A stretch of DNA of 6,354 bases from Candidatus Fibrimonadales bacterium (lineage in GTDB: Bacteria; Fibrobacterota; Fibrobacteria; Fibrobacterales; Fibrobacteraceae). Position 1 is the first letter of the stretch. Each line of letters begins with the position of its first letter. The translations under genes and the position numbers were made by a program. This document shows, in pieces, positions 6,050-6,354 of the stretch. The DNA lies in the NCBI GenBank assembly GCA_009788135.1, contig WQSA01000137.1:1-6354 (forward strand). The letters run 5' to 3'. The notes under the pieces were generated by a model. It did not search any database. It had not been told where the DNA came from and saw nothing but the letters and a program-made list of their open reading frames with translations.

Positions 6050-6354
6050 AAAATTAAAGTAAATAAACGGATTGTAACCGCCTTTCACTACGCTCATAAA
6101 ACATAAAATAAATAGAATGGAGTGTCCTACAGAGCTTAATAATTGAGAATTGAGAATATTTTGTCTTTGCCCAATTGACAACAGAAAAACAGAACAATAT
6201 TCCAAAGAAAAGATACAATTTCAGGGAACTTAAATAGAAGCAGAAATCTTCTGATTTGAAAACGAAGAGCAAGCTTAAATCCAGTACTATAGCTATGATT
6301 AGTTTTGGTTTGTTTATGTTGAGAGCAAGCGCCCAGTTTGCGGTTATTGCCGCA
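6047..6354 (-). pseudogene. MBOAT O-acyltransferase remnant with internal deletion and frameshift
   Basis: From the window edge the minus strand encodes a match to the second to third helices of the intact MBOAT (ITANWALALNINKPKL against IAVNWALALKINKTKL, up to LLFVFK). Near 6252-6264 it passes in frame to the C-terminal part (SEDFCFYLSSLKLYLFFGI against TEDFWFYLGSLKLYFFFGI). Relative to the intact gene about 890 bases, close to 296 codons, are missing, including both conserved His residues. Further on, the frame shifts between about 6120 and 6175. The end of the protein (KGGYNPFIYFNF) survives in another frame up to TAG at 6049-6047, while the open frame runs to a different stop at 6056-6054. 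The product could not catalyse acyl transfer. The upstream part is outside the window. Confidence 0.88.
6141..6157. repeat. Tandem heptamer inside the MBOAT remnant
   Basis: AATTGAG occurs twice in a row (6141-6147 and 6148-6154), followed by a partial third unit (AAT). It lies in the stretch where the remnant loses frame relative to the intact gene. A seven-base gain shifts the frame, so slippage here may be the frameshift event. Confidence 0.6.

Noticed and set aside
1..6354. tRNA, rRNA, CRISPR array or insertion sequence
   Set aside because: No cloverleaf-like segment, regularly spaced repeats, transposase motif or terminal inverted repeats were seen on either strand.

Overview
All coding capacity in this window lies on the minus strand and reads as the interior of a longer operon for modifying a cell-surface glycan. 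The genes are close-packed. They have good Shine-Dalgarno sequences and stop/start overlaps, and I see no convincing promoter or terminator. The organism cannot be named from this. AT-rich DNA, AGGAG-type ribosome binding sites and a DHHW-motif SGNH protein beside an AlgI-type MBOAT would fit an anaerobic Firmicutes-like or related gut/rumen bacterium, but that is a weak inference.

Layout in the direction of transcription (right to left): (1) 6354-6047, remnant of an MBOAT O-acyltransferase gene with a large in-frame internal deletion and a later frameshift; (2) 6037-4988, a GNAT-like acyltransferase; (3) 4995-4765, an acyl carrier protein; (4) 4759-3290, an AMP-forming acyl ligase; (5) 3293-3135, the first ~41 codons of an SGNH/DHHW gene, then unrelated sequence; (6) 3029-1680, an intact MBOAT; (7) 1670-345, an intact SGNH/DHHW protein; (8) 286-155, the C-terminal ~44 codons of another SGNH/DHHW gene; (9) 113-1, the start of a further MBOAT gene that runs off the window.

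The intact genes suggest a Dlt-like relay. The ligase would adenylate a carboxylic acid and load it on the carrier protein. The MBOAT would pass the acyl group across the membrane, and the SGNH protein would place it on an extracytoplasmic polysaccharide. The ligase has His where amino-acid-activating enzymes such as DltA have Asp, so the cargo is probably not D-alanine. The donor link between carrier protein and MBOAT is inferred from neighbourhood only.

The most unusual aspect is the architecture. Three MBOAT and three SGNH copies, most of them partial and clearly diverged, are interleaved. The GNAT-ACP-ligase block sits exactly where the MBOAT/SGNH gene boundary should be: the MBOAT remnant's stop-RBS-start junction is almost identical to that of the intact pair, and the ligase stop overlaps the start codon of the truncated SGNH copy. 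This looks like a locus that repeatedly gained, recombined and lost acyl-transfer cassettes.
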